Source: CAZTZL01 sp964617625
Lineage (GTDB): Bacteria; Zhuqueibacterota; QNDG01; DSAB01
DNA: 49,536 nucleotides
Reading direction: 5' to 3'
Assembly (NCBI GenBank): GCA_964617625.1
Contig: CAZTZL010000016.1
Coordinates: 1 to 49,536 of the forward strand
Position numbers and translations under genes: made by a program. The notes beneath the pieces are model-generated. The model did no database searches, was not told the origin of the DNA, and saw nothing but the letters and a program-made list of their open reading frames with translations. How positions within the stretch are numbered: the stretch's first letter is position 1; each line of letters starts with the position of its first letter. This document shows positions 17,526-26,494 of this stretch, piece after piece.

Positions 17526-18410
17526 ATGAAACAAAAAGTCAAACATCTGTGGATCATTTCAACCATTTCGATCATTTCGCTGCTGATATTCACAATGGGA
17601 TGCGAGAAAAAAAATGCCACTGAAGTCACTTTTTCAGACGATTCCATATCGAATGAAGAAATCGCCCTATCTGTGGCTGCAAGCATCGGAGAAAATACCG
17701 GAGGCGCGTTGGATCAGTTCGGCGACGCTCTGGATCAAACCGGCAGTGAGAACATGAATACGCTGTGGAAAGTATCCGATACGGAAAACATCGCATCACA
17801 CACTGCCGCATACGATTCCGTCAGGCAGATGTGGATCATTCATGTGGTTCGGGAACGGGGCAACCCGTCCGGACCGCACTACGCCTATTTTGAGCGCACT
17901 TACAATTTGCAATTTTTGGATTCAAACGGTGATCCGCAAAGACGCATGATCGTGGACGGCGATACGGCCTGTTCCGTCATCTTCAAGATCATCGACGGGG
18001 ATGGCAGGCACACTACGCCAAGACTCTCGCAGGAACTTAAAGCCATCTCAGGAAACTGGCTGTTAACCAATACGAATTTGGAAATGGTCACCATGAACGG
18101 ATCGTACTACCGTGCTGCTGTGGATACGATATTTATTCCCAGAGGGTCACGGATTTCGGACCACACACTCAACCTGACATTCACCGATGTGGTCGGCCCG
18201 CGGGGCACCCGCCGGGATCTTTCACAAGAAGTGAGCGGCATTGTCTCCGGCACCTACACAGCTACTGTGACAATTATAAAAAGCAGTACTACGATCATCA
18301 GGGAAATCCAGCGGAACATCTATATTGTGCTTGGCAGTGGCGAACTCAATATTCAGGTCAATGGCGAGCAGTTCCGTTTCGATCCCGAAACCTGCGATCT
18401 GAAAAGTTAA
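17526..18410 (+). CDS. Hypothetical lipoprotein
   Basis: 294 residues. The leader ends LLIFTMGCEKKN, a lipobox with Cys26 or so. The mature protein is beta-rich with no catalytic motif; there are repeated aromatic-polar strand patterns and two Cys near the C-terminus (FRFDPETCDLKS). The start has a strong Shine-Dalgarno (CAGGAGGAAAAAATC). It follows the esterase by 230 bases and ends before an intrinsic terminator. I do not recognise the family. The surface of this organism evidently carries several such lipoproteins. Confidence 0.78.
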   Translation: MKQKVKHLWIISTISIISLLIFTMGCEKKNATEVTFSDDSISNEEIALSVAASIGENTGGALDQFGDALDQTGSENMNTLWKVSDTENIASHTAAYDSVRQMWIIHVVRERGNPSGPHYAYFERTYNLQFLDSNGDPQRRMIVDGDTACSVIFKIIDGDGRHTTPRLSQELKAISGNWLLTNTNLEMVTMNGSYYRAAVDTIFIPRGSRISDHTLNLTFTDVVGPRGTRRDLSQEVSGIVSGTYTATVTIIKSSTTIIREIQRNIYIVLGSGELNIQVNGEQFRFDPETCDLKS

Positions 18411-18528
18411 ACTATCGGTCGTGAGAAAATACAACGAAGAATTCATCAAATTGTCATTCTGGGTTCATCCCGGAATCTTATAACAGGGTAATCTAACAAT
18501 AAAATTCTCTCTGCCATACCTACTCCCA

Positions 18529-18559
18529 AAGCCCGGGTCTCAACACGCCCGGGCTTTTT
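18529..18559 (+). terminator. Rho-independent terminator after the lipoprotein gene
   Basis: AAGCCCGGG at 18529-18537 pairs with CCCGGGCTT at 18548-18556, followed by TTT; about 120 bases beyond the lipoprotein stop. Confidence 0.85.
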
Positions 18560-18580
18560 CATATTCTTACGAAAAACCGC

Positions 18581-18609
18581 TTGACATTTTCGGGATGTTT
18601 TGTTATTTA
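18581..18609 (+). promoter_or_regulatory. Promoter-like pair reading toward the repeat and GIY-YIG remnant
   Basis: TTGACA at 18581-18586, 17-base spacer, TATTTA at 18604-18609. The only downstream gene is the broken GIY-YIG frame at 19020, beyond the N gap. Confidence 0.35.
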
Positions 18610-18714
18610 TAAAATATTCATATCATATGGACATCTACATACAGGATTGGAAAGTGGAGGAATTGGAAAAAAGATTGGGGGAAAAGTAAAAAGCAGTATA
18701 CAACAAAAAAGGCA

Positions 18715-18769
18715 TCTGATAAAATACACCCTTCCCCTGGATTCCCGATAAATAAACTCGGGAATGACA
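18715..18769 (+). repeat. Left copy of a 55-base direct repeat flanking the second gap
   Basis: Identical to 18870-18924, base for base over 55 positions, and ends exactly at the first N. It holds one hairpin, ATTCCCGA (18741-18748) / TCGGGAAT (18758-18765). Confidence 0.95.
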
Positions 18770-18869
18770 NNNNNNNNNNNNNNNNNNNNNNNNNNNNNNN
18801 NNNNNNNNNNNNNNNNNNNNNNNNNNNNNNNNNNNNNNNNNNNNNNNNNNNNNNNNNNNNNNNNNNNNN
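18770..18869. other. Assembly gap (100 N)
   Basis: Exactly 100 N, bounded on both sides by the same 55 bases. An overlap of one k-mer between two contigs is the likely cause, so the true gap may be zero, negative, or a run of further repeat copies. Confidence 0.98.
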
Positions 18870-18893
18870 TCTGATAAAATACACCCTTCCCCT

Positions 18894-18967
18894 GGATTCC
18901 CGATAAATAAACTCGGGAATGACAGCTTCCCCCTTTTGTCATTCCCGCAATTTGTAAGCGGGAATCC
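18894..18967. repeat. REP-like double palindrome
   Basis: Two 8-bp hairpins with 9-base loops in mirror arrangement: ATTCCCGA/TCGGGAAT (18896-18903 with 18913-18920) and ATTCCCGC/GCGGGAAT (18941-18948 with 18958-18965). Outer words GGATTCCCG and CGGGAATCC also mirror each other. This is the layout of paired REP/BIME-type intergenic elements. The GIY-YIG remnant starts 53 bases later. Confidence 0.85.
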
Positions 18968-19019
18968 ACTCTTTACCCATGCTCATTTAAAATCAATTCA
19001 TAATATCTACTAACAACAA

Positions 19020-19310
19020 ATGAAATACTATTATGTTTATATACTGGCAAGCAAGAAAAATGGAACACTTTATATTGGTGTGACCAATGATCTAATTCGC
19101 AGAATCTATGAACATAAAAACAAAATGGTAAAAGGATTCACCTCCAAATATAAAGTCCATCAATTGGTGCATTATGAACAAACCACGGATATTGGAAGTG
19201 CCATTTAAAGAGAGAAACAATTGAAAAAGTGGAACCGTGCGTGGAAAATACACCTAATAGAAAAAAACAATCCCGAATGGAATGATTTATACAATGAAAT
19301 AACCACCTAA
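19020..19310 (+). pseudogene. GIY-YIG nuclease (short URI type) interrupted by an in-frame stop
   Basis: The frame opens MKYYYVYILASKKNGTLYIG, with the GIY-YIG core Tyr pair, the Arg in DLIRRIYEHKN and the FTSKY segment. A TAA at 19206-19208 ends it after 62 residues. Reading on in the same frame gives REKQLKKWNRAWKIHLIEKN and NPEWNDLYNEITT to a TAA at 19308-19310, the exact C-terminal half expected of this roughly 95-residue family. A single change (AAA or AAG to TAA) explains the break. The lost part includes the conserved Glu of REKQLK, so the short product should be inactive. A sequencing error is also possible, since the site borders an assembly gap. Confidence 0.85.
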
Positions 19311-19607
19311 TTCAAACTTGATGCACTTTAAAAAACCATTAATTCGTTTCGAATAGTAAAGTTAATTATGAAAAGAATTGTTTCTGTAATCAGAAATTAA
19401 TATATTTACATCTGCAGAAAAAATCATTTTTTCTTTTATCAGAAGTATCATCCTATCAGAAAATAACAGATAATATTAAATTAAAAATTACGGGTTTTTG
19501 GTTCTTTAAAATATCAATTTCTCTCTATTGAATTATTTGGAAGCATTGAACTTCAGGTCATCTTCATTTCCATTTTTCTATTCACCATTTACAAATAGGA
19601 GAAAAAC
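19311..19607. other. AT-rich intergenic region, no feature seen
   Basis: About 300 bases between the GIY-YIG remnant and the TonB receptor. It is strongly AT-rich. I found no riboswitch-like core, clear promoter pair or open frame; a cobalamin element was looked for because of the receptor and not seen. Confidence 0.6.
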
Positions 19608-21758
19608 ATGAAAAAAGAAATCTGTTTTATTACATTAATGATGTGCGCTAACAGTGTATTGTTCGGGCAAAACGAAATGCCTGACTCCACACAAATATAT
19701 AAATTAAAAGAAATAATTGTTACCGCCAACAGATTGCCAATCGAGTTCGCAAATAATCCGGGATCAATTTCGGTGGTCACCCATGAAGAACTGGCTCTCA
19801 TGCCAAAAACGATAGCCGTTGAGGAGGCTTTGCGATTGGTGCCCGGAGTGCGCATTGACAACCAGCACGATGGTGAGCGCGTCCATCTCTCAATTCGCGG
19901 GCAGGGTATTTTAACTGAACGGGGTCTGCGCGGGATAGGCGTCATCATGGACGGCATCCCTGTCAACGATCCCTCAGGTTTTGTCCCGGATTTATATGAT
20001 ATCGATTGGGCTTCAATCAATAACATTGAAATTATAAGGGGTCCTGTGGCCGGTTTGTACGGCGGCGGGGGTGCCGCCGGAGTGATCTATCTGACGACGA
20101 ATGATGGCGGCCAAAAACCGGTGGGCGCTGATTTTTCCCAATCTATCGGTTCAAATGGTTTTCTTAAATCATCTGTCCAGGTGGATGGATCAAAAGACGC
20201 TGCCAACTACCGCATCCGTTATTCAAGAACGGGCGGCGACGGATATCGGGACCATCAGGCTTTTTGGAGCAACAAGCTATATGAAAAATTGAATTTCCAT
20301 CCTTCCCCCAAACTTTCGATTACTCAAATCATATCTCACACCGATTATTTTCAACAAAATCCTGAAGGTTTAAACCTTGAACAATTGGACAATCTCAGGC
20401 AAGCCAATCCGGATGCGTGTCCATTCAATGAATACCAGAAAACAAATCGCACAACAATCGGTCTTCACGGGACAATGATATTCAATAAATTCCAGGATAT
20501 CGAAGTCACTTCATTTCTTCGAAGTTGGAAATACAAAGAAACCAGTAATAAATGCGCAGAATACAGGGACATTGACAATCCCGGAGTCAGTGCTCAATAC
20601 AATTTACACTTTACAGCTGCAAATATAAAACATAACCTCAGTCTGGGATTCGATCTGAAATGGCAAAATATCAATATCTACAAATTACAAAGTGGAGGCA
20701 ATCCCCAGAGAGTGGAAAGCATCGATGAAACCAACATTGAAACGGATAGTCTGCTTGCCAACCAGATCATCGTCCAGCAAAGTGCCGGCTTATTCTTCCT
20801 GTATAAACTAAAATTAGGCAAATTCAATTTAATGGGAAATATCCGTTACGACGACATGAAAAATGAACTGACAAATAAAATGATGGCGCTTGATTCTGCA
20901 AAAATGGCGAAAAATTTTTTAAAAACGTCTGTTCGAATTGGAGTTAGTTATGGTTTTAGCGACGCCCTTACTTTTTTTGCCAATTGGGGTCAGGGTTTTA
21001 TGCCCCCCTCGACTGAAGAACTGGCCAGTAATCCTGTTGGATATTCAGGGTTTAATACCCATTTAATTCCTGCCACTTCCAATTGTTATGAAACCGGTAT
21101 CCGCGGTTTTTGGGGAGAAAAAATATTTTATGACATATCCGGTTTTTATATGAATACCAAAAATGATTTCTTCCGCTTTAAACAAATTGGCAGAGGCAAT
21201 CAGGAAGTGTTTTACGGAAATGCCGGAAACAGCAGACGTTATGGAATCGAGAGCTTTTTTTCTTTCGAAATAAACAAAGGTTTGAGCTTGCAAATCGCTT
21301 ATACATTTTCCGATTTCAAGTATACTTCTGCTAAAATTGATCCTGTGTACACGGATTCTTCCTATGTTCTAACCGCACCCCCTGCAGCAGGACAATGGCT
21401 CCCGAATTCTCCAAGACATCAGCTCTACTCCGAAATGATCTGCTCATTAAATAAACACATGAGTATCAGTTTGGGTACCGAATTCCAGTCAAAATGGGCA
21501 ATTTACACGGATGCCAATGCTTATCATGGCGAATTGAACCCGGCAATTTATCGCAACTGGCAGGATGGGTTTACTCTGTTCCATGCCGGTATTTCGTATA
21601 AATGGAACATTCACGGCATTAAAGGGGAATTCAGCATTTTCGCCCGTAATTTCACAGGAGTAAAATACATGGCGTTTACCGAACCCGATCCGGACGGCAA
21701 TTCTTATCAGCCCGGCCCAATAGAAGAACTTTTCGGGAATATCAAGATCCGGTTTTAA
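19608..21758 (+). CDS. TonB-dependent outer membrane receptor
   Basis: 716 residues with a signal peptide (ending NSVLFGQ). A TonB-box-like LKEIIVTANRLP is followed by the plug domain: VEEALRLVPGVRI, LSIRGQG, IGVIMDGIPVND, and IEIIRGPVAGLYGGGGAAGVI. A long beta-barrel follows, with the terminal residue Phe (NIKIRF). It takes up a large ligand such as a siderophore, vitamin or oligomer using TonB energy; the ligand is not evident. It is somewhat like FecA/FepA-type siderophore receptors in its plug, but no siderophore genes are nearby. Start supported by AGGAGAAAAAC. The membrane protein gene at 21855 follows by about 95 bases. Confidence 0.94.
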   Translation: MKKEICFITLMMCANSVLFGQNEMPDSTQIYKLKEIIVTANRLPIEFANNPGSISVVTHEELALMPKTIAVEEALRLVPGVRIDNQHDGERVHLSIRGQGILTERGLRGIGVIMDGIPVNDPSGFVPDLYDIDWASINNIEIIRGPVAGLYGGGGAAGVIYLTTNDGGQKPVGADFSQSIGSNGFLKSSVQVDGSKDAANYRIRYSRTGGDGYRDHQAFWSNKLYEKLNFHPSPKLSITQIISHTDYFQQNPEGLNLEQLDNLRQANPDACPFNEYQKTNRTTIGLHGTMIFNKFQDIEVTSFLRSWKYKETSNKCAEYRDIDNPGVSAQYNLHFTAANIKHNLSLGFDLKWQNINIYKLQSGGNPQRVESIDETNIETDSLLANQIIVQQSAGLFFLYKLKLGKFNLMGNIRYDDMKNELTNKMMALDSAKMAKNFLKTSVRIGVSYGFSDALTFFANWGQGFMPPSTEELASNPVGYSGFNTHLIPATSNCYETGIRGFWGEKIFYDISGFYMNTKNDFFRFKQIGRGNQEVFYGNAGNSRRYGIESFFSFEINKGLSLQIAYTFSDFKYTSAKIDPVYTDSSYVLTAPPAAGQWLPNSPRHQLYSEMICSLNKHMSISLGTEFQSKWAIYTDANAYHGELNPAIYRNWQDGFTLFHAGISYKWNIHGIKGEFSIFARNFTGVKYMAFTEPDPDGNSYQPGPIEELFGNIKIRF

Positions 21759-21854
21759 ATTAAAGCCAATTACCTTTTCAATTAGAAGAAATATAATCCT
21801 TACGAAAAATAATAGATAATATCAGTGTTCCGTTTTAATTATTGGAAATAATTT

Positions 21855-22811
21855 ATGAACAAGAAAATTAAAAACAAAAGTTCTCTCGTGATTACACTGA
21901 TTGGTTTATTTCAAATATTCATCGGTATTTTTTCTGCCTTTTTATGCACTGCGGAAACATATTGCTATTCTCTGTTTACAGAAGGGGGCCGTTTCCATTA
22001 TACAGGTTTTGGTTTTGGCTCTTTCATGTTTGGAAACATAACAATCCAGATCTGGGGATATTATATCATTGCGCTTATTTGTATCCCGCTTGGATACGGA
22101 CATTTAAAAAAACAAATTTGGATTCAAAAAATTTCATTGACTTTATTGTATGTTTGGTTCATTGTGGGAATCATCTTTTTGCCAATATTACTTTTCATAT
22201 TCGTGACTTCTAAAGAACCGTCTATTTTTATAACAATTCTGAGTGCTGTCATAGGTCTTTTGTCTTATACTCTGATACCCTTTCTTCTTATTAGATTCTA
22301 TAAAAGTAAGAACGTTGAATGTATTTTGGACATGAATGAACAAAAATATTTTCGCGTTAAGACATTTCCTGTACAATTATTGATGATCATTTCACTATAT
22401 CTATTTTATATTTTTTCTTTTCACGTTCTTCTTTTGTTTAAAGGAATTTTCCCGTTTTTTGGCCAATGGTTAATTGGCTTAAAAGGGATCATGATCATTT
22501 CATTATCGATACTGTTTTTCGTACTGCTCATTATCGGCACAATTCATAAAAATTTACGGGCGTGGTGGGCATCATCTATTTATTTTTGTTTTTTTATTTC
22601 ATCCTCGATAATAACATTATTTTCAACAGACTTTTTTAAAATTGTCACTTTCTTGAACTTCCCCGAAACAGAAACAAAAGCACTGATGAATATACCTTTA
22701 AAGGGTTATCATTTATCCGGGATATTTGGAGTACCTTTAATTATTACTTTAATTTTTATTCTGAATTCAAAAAAATATTTTACTACTGCCAAACGACATG
22801 AGAGCATATAA
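21855..22811 (+). CDS. Multi-pass membrane protein of unknown function
   Basis: 318 residues with about eight hydrophobic helices, short loops and a basic N-terminus (MNKKIKNKSS). The composition is rich in Phe and Ile. A short central hydrophilic loop (residues about 150-170) carries ECILDMNEQKY. No transporter or enzyme motif is recognisable. It follows the TonB receptor on the same strand with no terminator between, so it may be co-transcribed, but its base composition is markedly more AT-rich than its neighbours. Confidence 0.72.
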   Translation: MNKKIKNKSSLVITLIGLFQIFIGIFSAFLCTAETYCYSLFTEGGRFHYTGFGFGSFMFGNITIQIWGYYIIALICIPLGYGHLKKQIWIQKISLTLLYVWFIVGIIFLPILLFIFVTSKEPSIFITILSAVIGLLSYTLIPFLLIRFYKSKNVECILDMNEQKYFRVKTFPVQLLMIISLYLFYIFSFHVLLLFKGIFPFFGQWLIGLKGIMIISLSILFFVLLIIGTIHKNLRAWWASSIYFCFFISSSIITLFSTDFFKIVTFLNFPETETKALMNIPLKGYHLSGIFGVPLIITLIFILNSKKYFTTAKRHESI

Positions 22812-22994
22812 CCGTATCCAGCAAGCATACAGTGTATCAAAATATAACTTTAAAAGGCTACACAAGCTTCATTCTGTCTTTGTCTGCCGATCATGAGCAC
22901 TGTCAGGCAATACGCTTTCGATTTTAAGGCACATTTTGATTATTGAAATCTTTCTTATGATTTTTAAAAAATATGATAAAGAAACAAAAACAGC

Positions 22995-23684
22995 ATGACA
23001 TTTAGGAAAACTGAAAAAGTTATTCAGGAACAAGAGATCCCGACGGGCCGGTTTTCAACCTGGCTTCAAAGCACAAGGAATGCGCTAAAAAAGAATGAAG
23101 GGGTTGATGTTCCCTGCGGCAAATGCACTGCGTGCTGTACCTCTTCATATTTTATACATATCAAACCCGATGAAACCCAAACACTTGCCAGTATCCCTCA
23201 AGAACTCTTGTTCGATGCTCCCGGTCTGCCTGATGGCAACGTCTTGATGGGATACGATGAAAATGGACATTGTCCGATGTTCGTCGATCACAGATGCTCG
23301 ATCTATGCCTGCCGCCCGCAGACTTGCCGCACATTTGACTGTCGTATATTTCCCGCAACAGGCCTTCCGGCTGGTGAAGACAGACCATTGATTTCCAGGC
23401 AAGTACGCCGCTGGAAATTTGAATTCCCAACAACAAAAGATCATCGACAACTTTCTGCTTTACAGACTGCAGCAAAGTTTTTAAGTGAGCATACCGAATG
23501 TTTCCCCGCCGGATTTGTCCCAGGCAACACAACCCAGCGGGCTGTTCTCGCAATAAAAATTTACAGGGTTTTTCTTGACACTCCCAATGTTACTGATAAT
23601 AGAGAACAAGAAGGTCAAATTCTGGAAACCGCACGAGCTGTTAAAACAGCCTGCTGGAAATTTGAGACAGAGAACACTGATTAA
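22995..23684 (+). CDS. YkgJ-family cysteine-cluster protein
   Basis: 229 residues. The diagnostic pattern is VPCGKCTACCTSS near residue 36, then HCPMFVDHRCSIYACRPQTCRTFDCR near 100-125. These are the spaced cysteines of the CxxCxxCC zinc/iron-binding family (also called UPF0153/FliB-like). The function is not established; a metal-binding role is likely. It is soluble, with no signal peptide. It stands in a row of small genes of unknown role on the plus strand. Confidence 0.87.
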   Translation: MTFRKTEKVIQEQEIPTGRFSTWLQSTRNALKKNEGVDVPCGKCTACCTSSYFIHIKPDETQTLASIPQELLFDAPGLPDGNVLMGYDENGHCPMFVDHRCSIYACRPQTCRTFDCRIFPATGLPAGEDRPLISRQVRRWKFEFPTTKDHRQLSALQTAAKFLSEHTECFPAGFVPGNTTQRAVLAIKIYRVFLDTPNVTDNREQEGQILETARAVKTACWKFETENTD

Positions 23685-23815
23685 TACAATTTTAAAAGGA
23701 AAATAAAAGCCTGTTTTCAACCGTTTTGAAATTTTTGAATCTGCATTTTCAAACAACTTCAACAGGGAATTGAATTGACTGAAGCCTGTTTTTTCCATTA
23801 TTGAAAGGAATCTAT

Positions 23816-24517
23816 ATGAAGAAAAAAAATAACCTGCAAGTATGTCAGATCTGTGGAAAAACCTTCTCCATACAGGATCTCGTCCCGGGGGCAGCCGTTC
23901 GGGATGCCGTCTCAAAGGAGATAGCCCATGATCATTCAAACTGGGGCGACGAGAGTTTTATCTGCCGGCCTGATTTGACGAAATACCAGACTAAATATGT
24001 TCATTCCCTGCTGGAATCTGAAAAAGGAGAACTCACCACTCTTGAGCAGGAGGTGCTGCAAAGCATTCAGAGACACGATCTCCTTGCAAAGAATGTCGAT
24101 GCGGAATTCGAACAGAAATGGTCCTTCGGGGAGAGGCTGGCAGATCGAATCGCAACATTTGGTGGAAGCTGGACATTTCTCATATGCTTTGGCGCTTTCA
24201 TCGCTCTATGGATCGGAATGAATTCGGTCGTACTTATTTTACATCCTCTGGACCCGTATCCCTTTATCCTGCTGAACCTCATCCTGTCTTGTCTGGCATC
24301 GATCCAGGCGCCGATCATCATGATGAGTCAGAATCGCCAGGAAGCAAAGGATCGTCTTCGCTCGCAGCATGACTATCAGGTAAACCTCAAGGCAGAACTG
24401 GAAATTCGGCATCTTCATGACAAGATCGATCACCTTCTTTCGCATCAATGGGTTCGTCTGGCAGAGATCCAGGAGATTCAGCTCGATCTGTTAACAGAAA
24501 TTGGCAAGAGAAAATAA
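23816..24517 (+). CDS. DUF1003 membrane protein with N-terminal Cys pair
   Basis: About 233 residues from the ATG at 23816, which has an AAAGGA Shine-Dalgarno; a TTG 15 bases upstream is less likely. Residues 1-60 hold a small CxxC motif (VCQICGKTF) and a further Cys (FICRPDL), perhaps a metal knuckle. The DUF1003 domain follows: FGERLADRIATFGGSW, two adjacent membrane helices, then a conserved motif with SIQAPIIMMSQNRQEAKDRL and a helical tail. The family is described as a putative membrane protein of unknown function. It is followed after 190 bases by the ABC export pair with its own promoter. Confidence 0.87.
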   Translation: MKKKNNLQVCQICGKTFSIQDLVPGAAVRDAVSKEIAHDHSNWGDESFICRPDLTKYQTKYVHSLLESEKGELTTLEQEVLQSIQRHDLLAKNVDAEFEQKWSFGERLADRIATFGGSWTFLICFGAFIALWIGMNSVVLILHPLDPYPFILLNLILSCLASIQAPIIMMSQNRQEAKDRLRSQHDYQVNLKAELEIRHLHDKIDHLLSHQWVRLAEIQEIQLDLLTEIGKRK

Positions 24518-24649
24518 CACGTAGCACCAAAATAGACCGGACGAACACTCGCCCTCGAAATTCTGGATGAATAAAAAATTTGAATGAGCATCAGTTTTTC
24601 GAATTTCTTATTAAACTGGACAAGAGATTCCAATTATTAAAAAAATCCC

Positions 24650-24678
24650 TTGACAATTTATATTCAAGCATGTATTTT
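24650..24678 (+). promoter_or_regulatory. Promoter of the ABC-2 transporter pair
   Basis: TTGACA at 24650-24655, exactly 17 bases, TATTTT at 24673-24678; the ATPase start codon is 33 bases downstream. A near-consensus sigma-70 promoter. Confidence 0.6.
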
Positions 24679-24710
24679 ATTCCTCTGATTTTAGACTGGA
24701 ACAAAACATA

Positions 24711-25643
24711 ATGACAGAACCGATTATTAAAATTGCACACGTTCATAAATCATACGGCCGCCTGAAAGCTGTGAACGATCTGAATTTCTTTGTGGAACCT
24801 TCCACCTGTTTTGGATTGCTGGGCCCAAACGGAGCGGGGAAAACCACTATGATGAAGATGATTTACGGAATGGCCCGCCGCGATTCCGATCCTCCGGGAA
24901 CCATTCAGGTTTTCGGATTCGATCCCGATACGCACGAACTGGATGTCAAATTTCTTTCCGGTGTGGTTCCGCAGGAAAACAATCTGGATGAAGAACTGAA
25001 CGTCTGGCAGAACCTGCACGTCTATTCCAAATTTTACGGAATGCACCGATCCGAAGTCGATCCCCGGATTGATGAATTGCTGGAACTGTTTGAACTCTCC
25101 GAGAAGAAAAAATCAAAGATCCGCGAACTTTCTGGCGGAATGAAACGGCGTCTCGTGATGGCAAGGGCCCTGCTTCACACACCCAGGCTGTTGATTTTGG
25201 ATGAACCAACTACCGGACTCGATCCGCAGGTGCGCCATCTGATCTGGGGTAAATTGCGTCAGCTGATGAAAGAGGGGCTGACGATCCTTCTCACCACGCA
25301 TTACATGGAAGAAGCTTTCCAGCTTTGCGACACGATACTGATAATGGATAAGGGACAAAAGGTTCTGGAGGGATCTCCTCAGACTTTGCTGACGGAGAAC
25401 ATCGAATCTTATGTGCTCGAAATTTACAGCAATGAGGCCGCACAGGCCGCCCGGTCCATCGGCGAAATCAAAGGGATACGGCTCGACGACACACTTGAAC
25501 GTCCTTTCATTTACTGTCAGAATCTGGAATCGCTGCAAACATATGCAAAACAACTGGGTAAAGGAGGATATCACATCCGGCAGTCCAACCTCGAAGATTT
25601 GTTCCTGAAACTGACAGGGAGGGAGCTCAATGCGGACCAATAG
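24711..25643 (+). CDS. ABC transporter ATPase (NodI-like, DRA family)
   Basis: 310 residues. Walker A is LLGPNGAGKTT, the Q-loop is GVVPQENNLDEEL, the signature is RELSGGMKRRLVMARALL, and Walker B is LLILDEPTTGLDP; the switch His is in TTHYMEEA. The GMKRR signature and the C-terminal regulatory extension are typical of the DrrA/NodI-type exporter ATPases. The next gene, the ABC-2 permease, starts 14 bases before its stop, so the pair is translationally coupled. The exported molecule is unknown. All motifs are intact, in contrast to the PstB-like pair further on. Confidence 0.94.
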   Translation: MTEPIIKIAHVHKSYGRLKAVNDLNFFVEPSTCFGLLGPNGAGKTTMMKMIYGMARRDSDPPGTIQVFGFDPDTHELDVKFLSGVVPQENNLDEELNVWQNLHVYSKFYGMHRSEVDPRIDELLELFELSEKKKSKIRELSGGMKRRLVMARALLHTPRLLILDEPTTGLDPQVRHLIWGKLRQLMKEGLTILLTTHYMEEAFQLCDTILIMDKGQKVLEGSPQTLLTENIESYVLEIYSNEAAQAARSIGEIKGIRLDDTLERPFIYCQNLESLQTYAKQLGKGGYHIRQSNLEDLFLKLTGRELNADQ

Positions 25644-26409
25644 CATTCCTTCCCTGTCTTCGCGATTGTTCAGCGTCTGGTATCGGCATATGCTGGTCTA
25701 TACACGGAACCTGGTGAGCAACGGACTGCCTCCCTTTCTCGAACCCCTGATTTTTTTGGCCGGTGTGGGTCTTGGGCTTGGCAAGTTCATCACCTCGATG
25801 GAGGGAATCCCCTATCTCCAGTTTTTGGCCTCCGGATTGCTCGTCACTTCGGCGATGTACACCTCCTCGTTCGAATGCACTTTCGGAACATTTATCCGGC
25901 TCGAATTCGACCGTGTTTACGACGGCATGCTGGCCGCACCGATTACGGTAAACAACCTCATTGTAGGTGAAATTCTCTGGGCGGGAACAAAGGGATTGTT
26001 TTTCTCTTTCGCCGTGTTGGTAATTGTCACAGTTTTCGGAATCATTTCACCCGGACTCAGTCTTCTGGCACCTCTGGTCGGTTTTCTCACCGGAGTGATG
26101 TTCGCCTCCATCTCACTCACCGTGACCTCTTTTGTCAGGGACATCAACCATTTCAATTTTTATATGACGGGATTTTTATCACCGATGTTTTTCTTCTCGG
26201 GCGTGGTCTTTCCGGTGAGCAGTCTTCCCAAAGTGATCCGGCCCTTTGCCGAAATTATGCCGCTGACCCATGTCGTGCGGCTGATCCGTGCATTCTGCCT
26301 GGCCCGTTTCCACCCGACACTATGGCTTGATCTTTTGTATACGATTGTTGTAATCCTGGTTTTTGGATATTTCGCTGTCCGCCGGCTGAAACGAAGACTG
26401 ATTTTATAA
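25630..26409 (+). CDS. ABC-2 type permease (NodJ-like)
   Basis: 259 residues with six hydrophobic helices and the ABC-2 pattern (ASGLLVTSAMYTSSFECTFG, YDGMLAAPITVNNLIVGEILW, FFSGVVFPVSSLPKVI). The length and the last segment (TVFG-like loops) match the NodJ/DrrB group that works with the ATPase encoded immediately upstream. It overlaps that gene by 14 bases. It exports a hydrophobic or glycolipid-like compound in relatives; the substrate here is unknown. A convergent terminator of msrBA lies just beyond. Confidence 0.92.
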   Translation: MRTNSIPSLSSRLFSVWYRHMLVYTRNLVSNGLPPFLEPLIFLAGVGLGLGKFITSMEGIPYLQFLASGLLVTSAMYTSSFECTFGTFIRLEFDRVYDGMLAAPITVNNLIVGEILWAGTKGLFFSFAVLVIVTVFGIISPGLSLLAPLVGFLTGVMFASISLTVTSFVRDINHFNFYMTGFLSPMFFFSGVVFPVSSLPKVIRPFAEIMPLTHVVRLIRAFCLARFHPTLWLDLLYTIVVILVFGYFAVRRLKRRLIL

Positions 26410-26443
26410 CGATTTAAAATTGCATAATGAATTGAAAATAAAA

Positions 26444-26465
26444 AAGGTGGGCTTGTACCCACCTT
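26444..26465 (-). terminator. Rho-independent terminator of the msrBA gene
   Basis: AAGGTGGG at 26444-26451 pairs with CCCACCTT at 26458-26465. On the minus strand it is followed by TTTTTT-rich sequence (AAGGTGGGTACAAGCCCACC then six T). It lies 30 bases beyond the stop at 26495. Confidence 0.88.
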
Positions 26466-26494
26466 AAACCATTTCCAAACAAAACCATTGATAA

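Noticed and set aside
18715..18967. CRISPR array
   Set aside because: The repeat units are palindromic pairs with no regular spacers, and there are no cas genes in the window.
19400..19607. Search for a cobalamin or other riboswitch before the TonB receptor
   Set aside because: No B12-box-like or other conserved core was seen.
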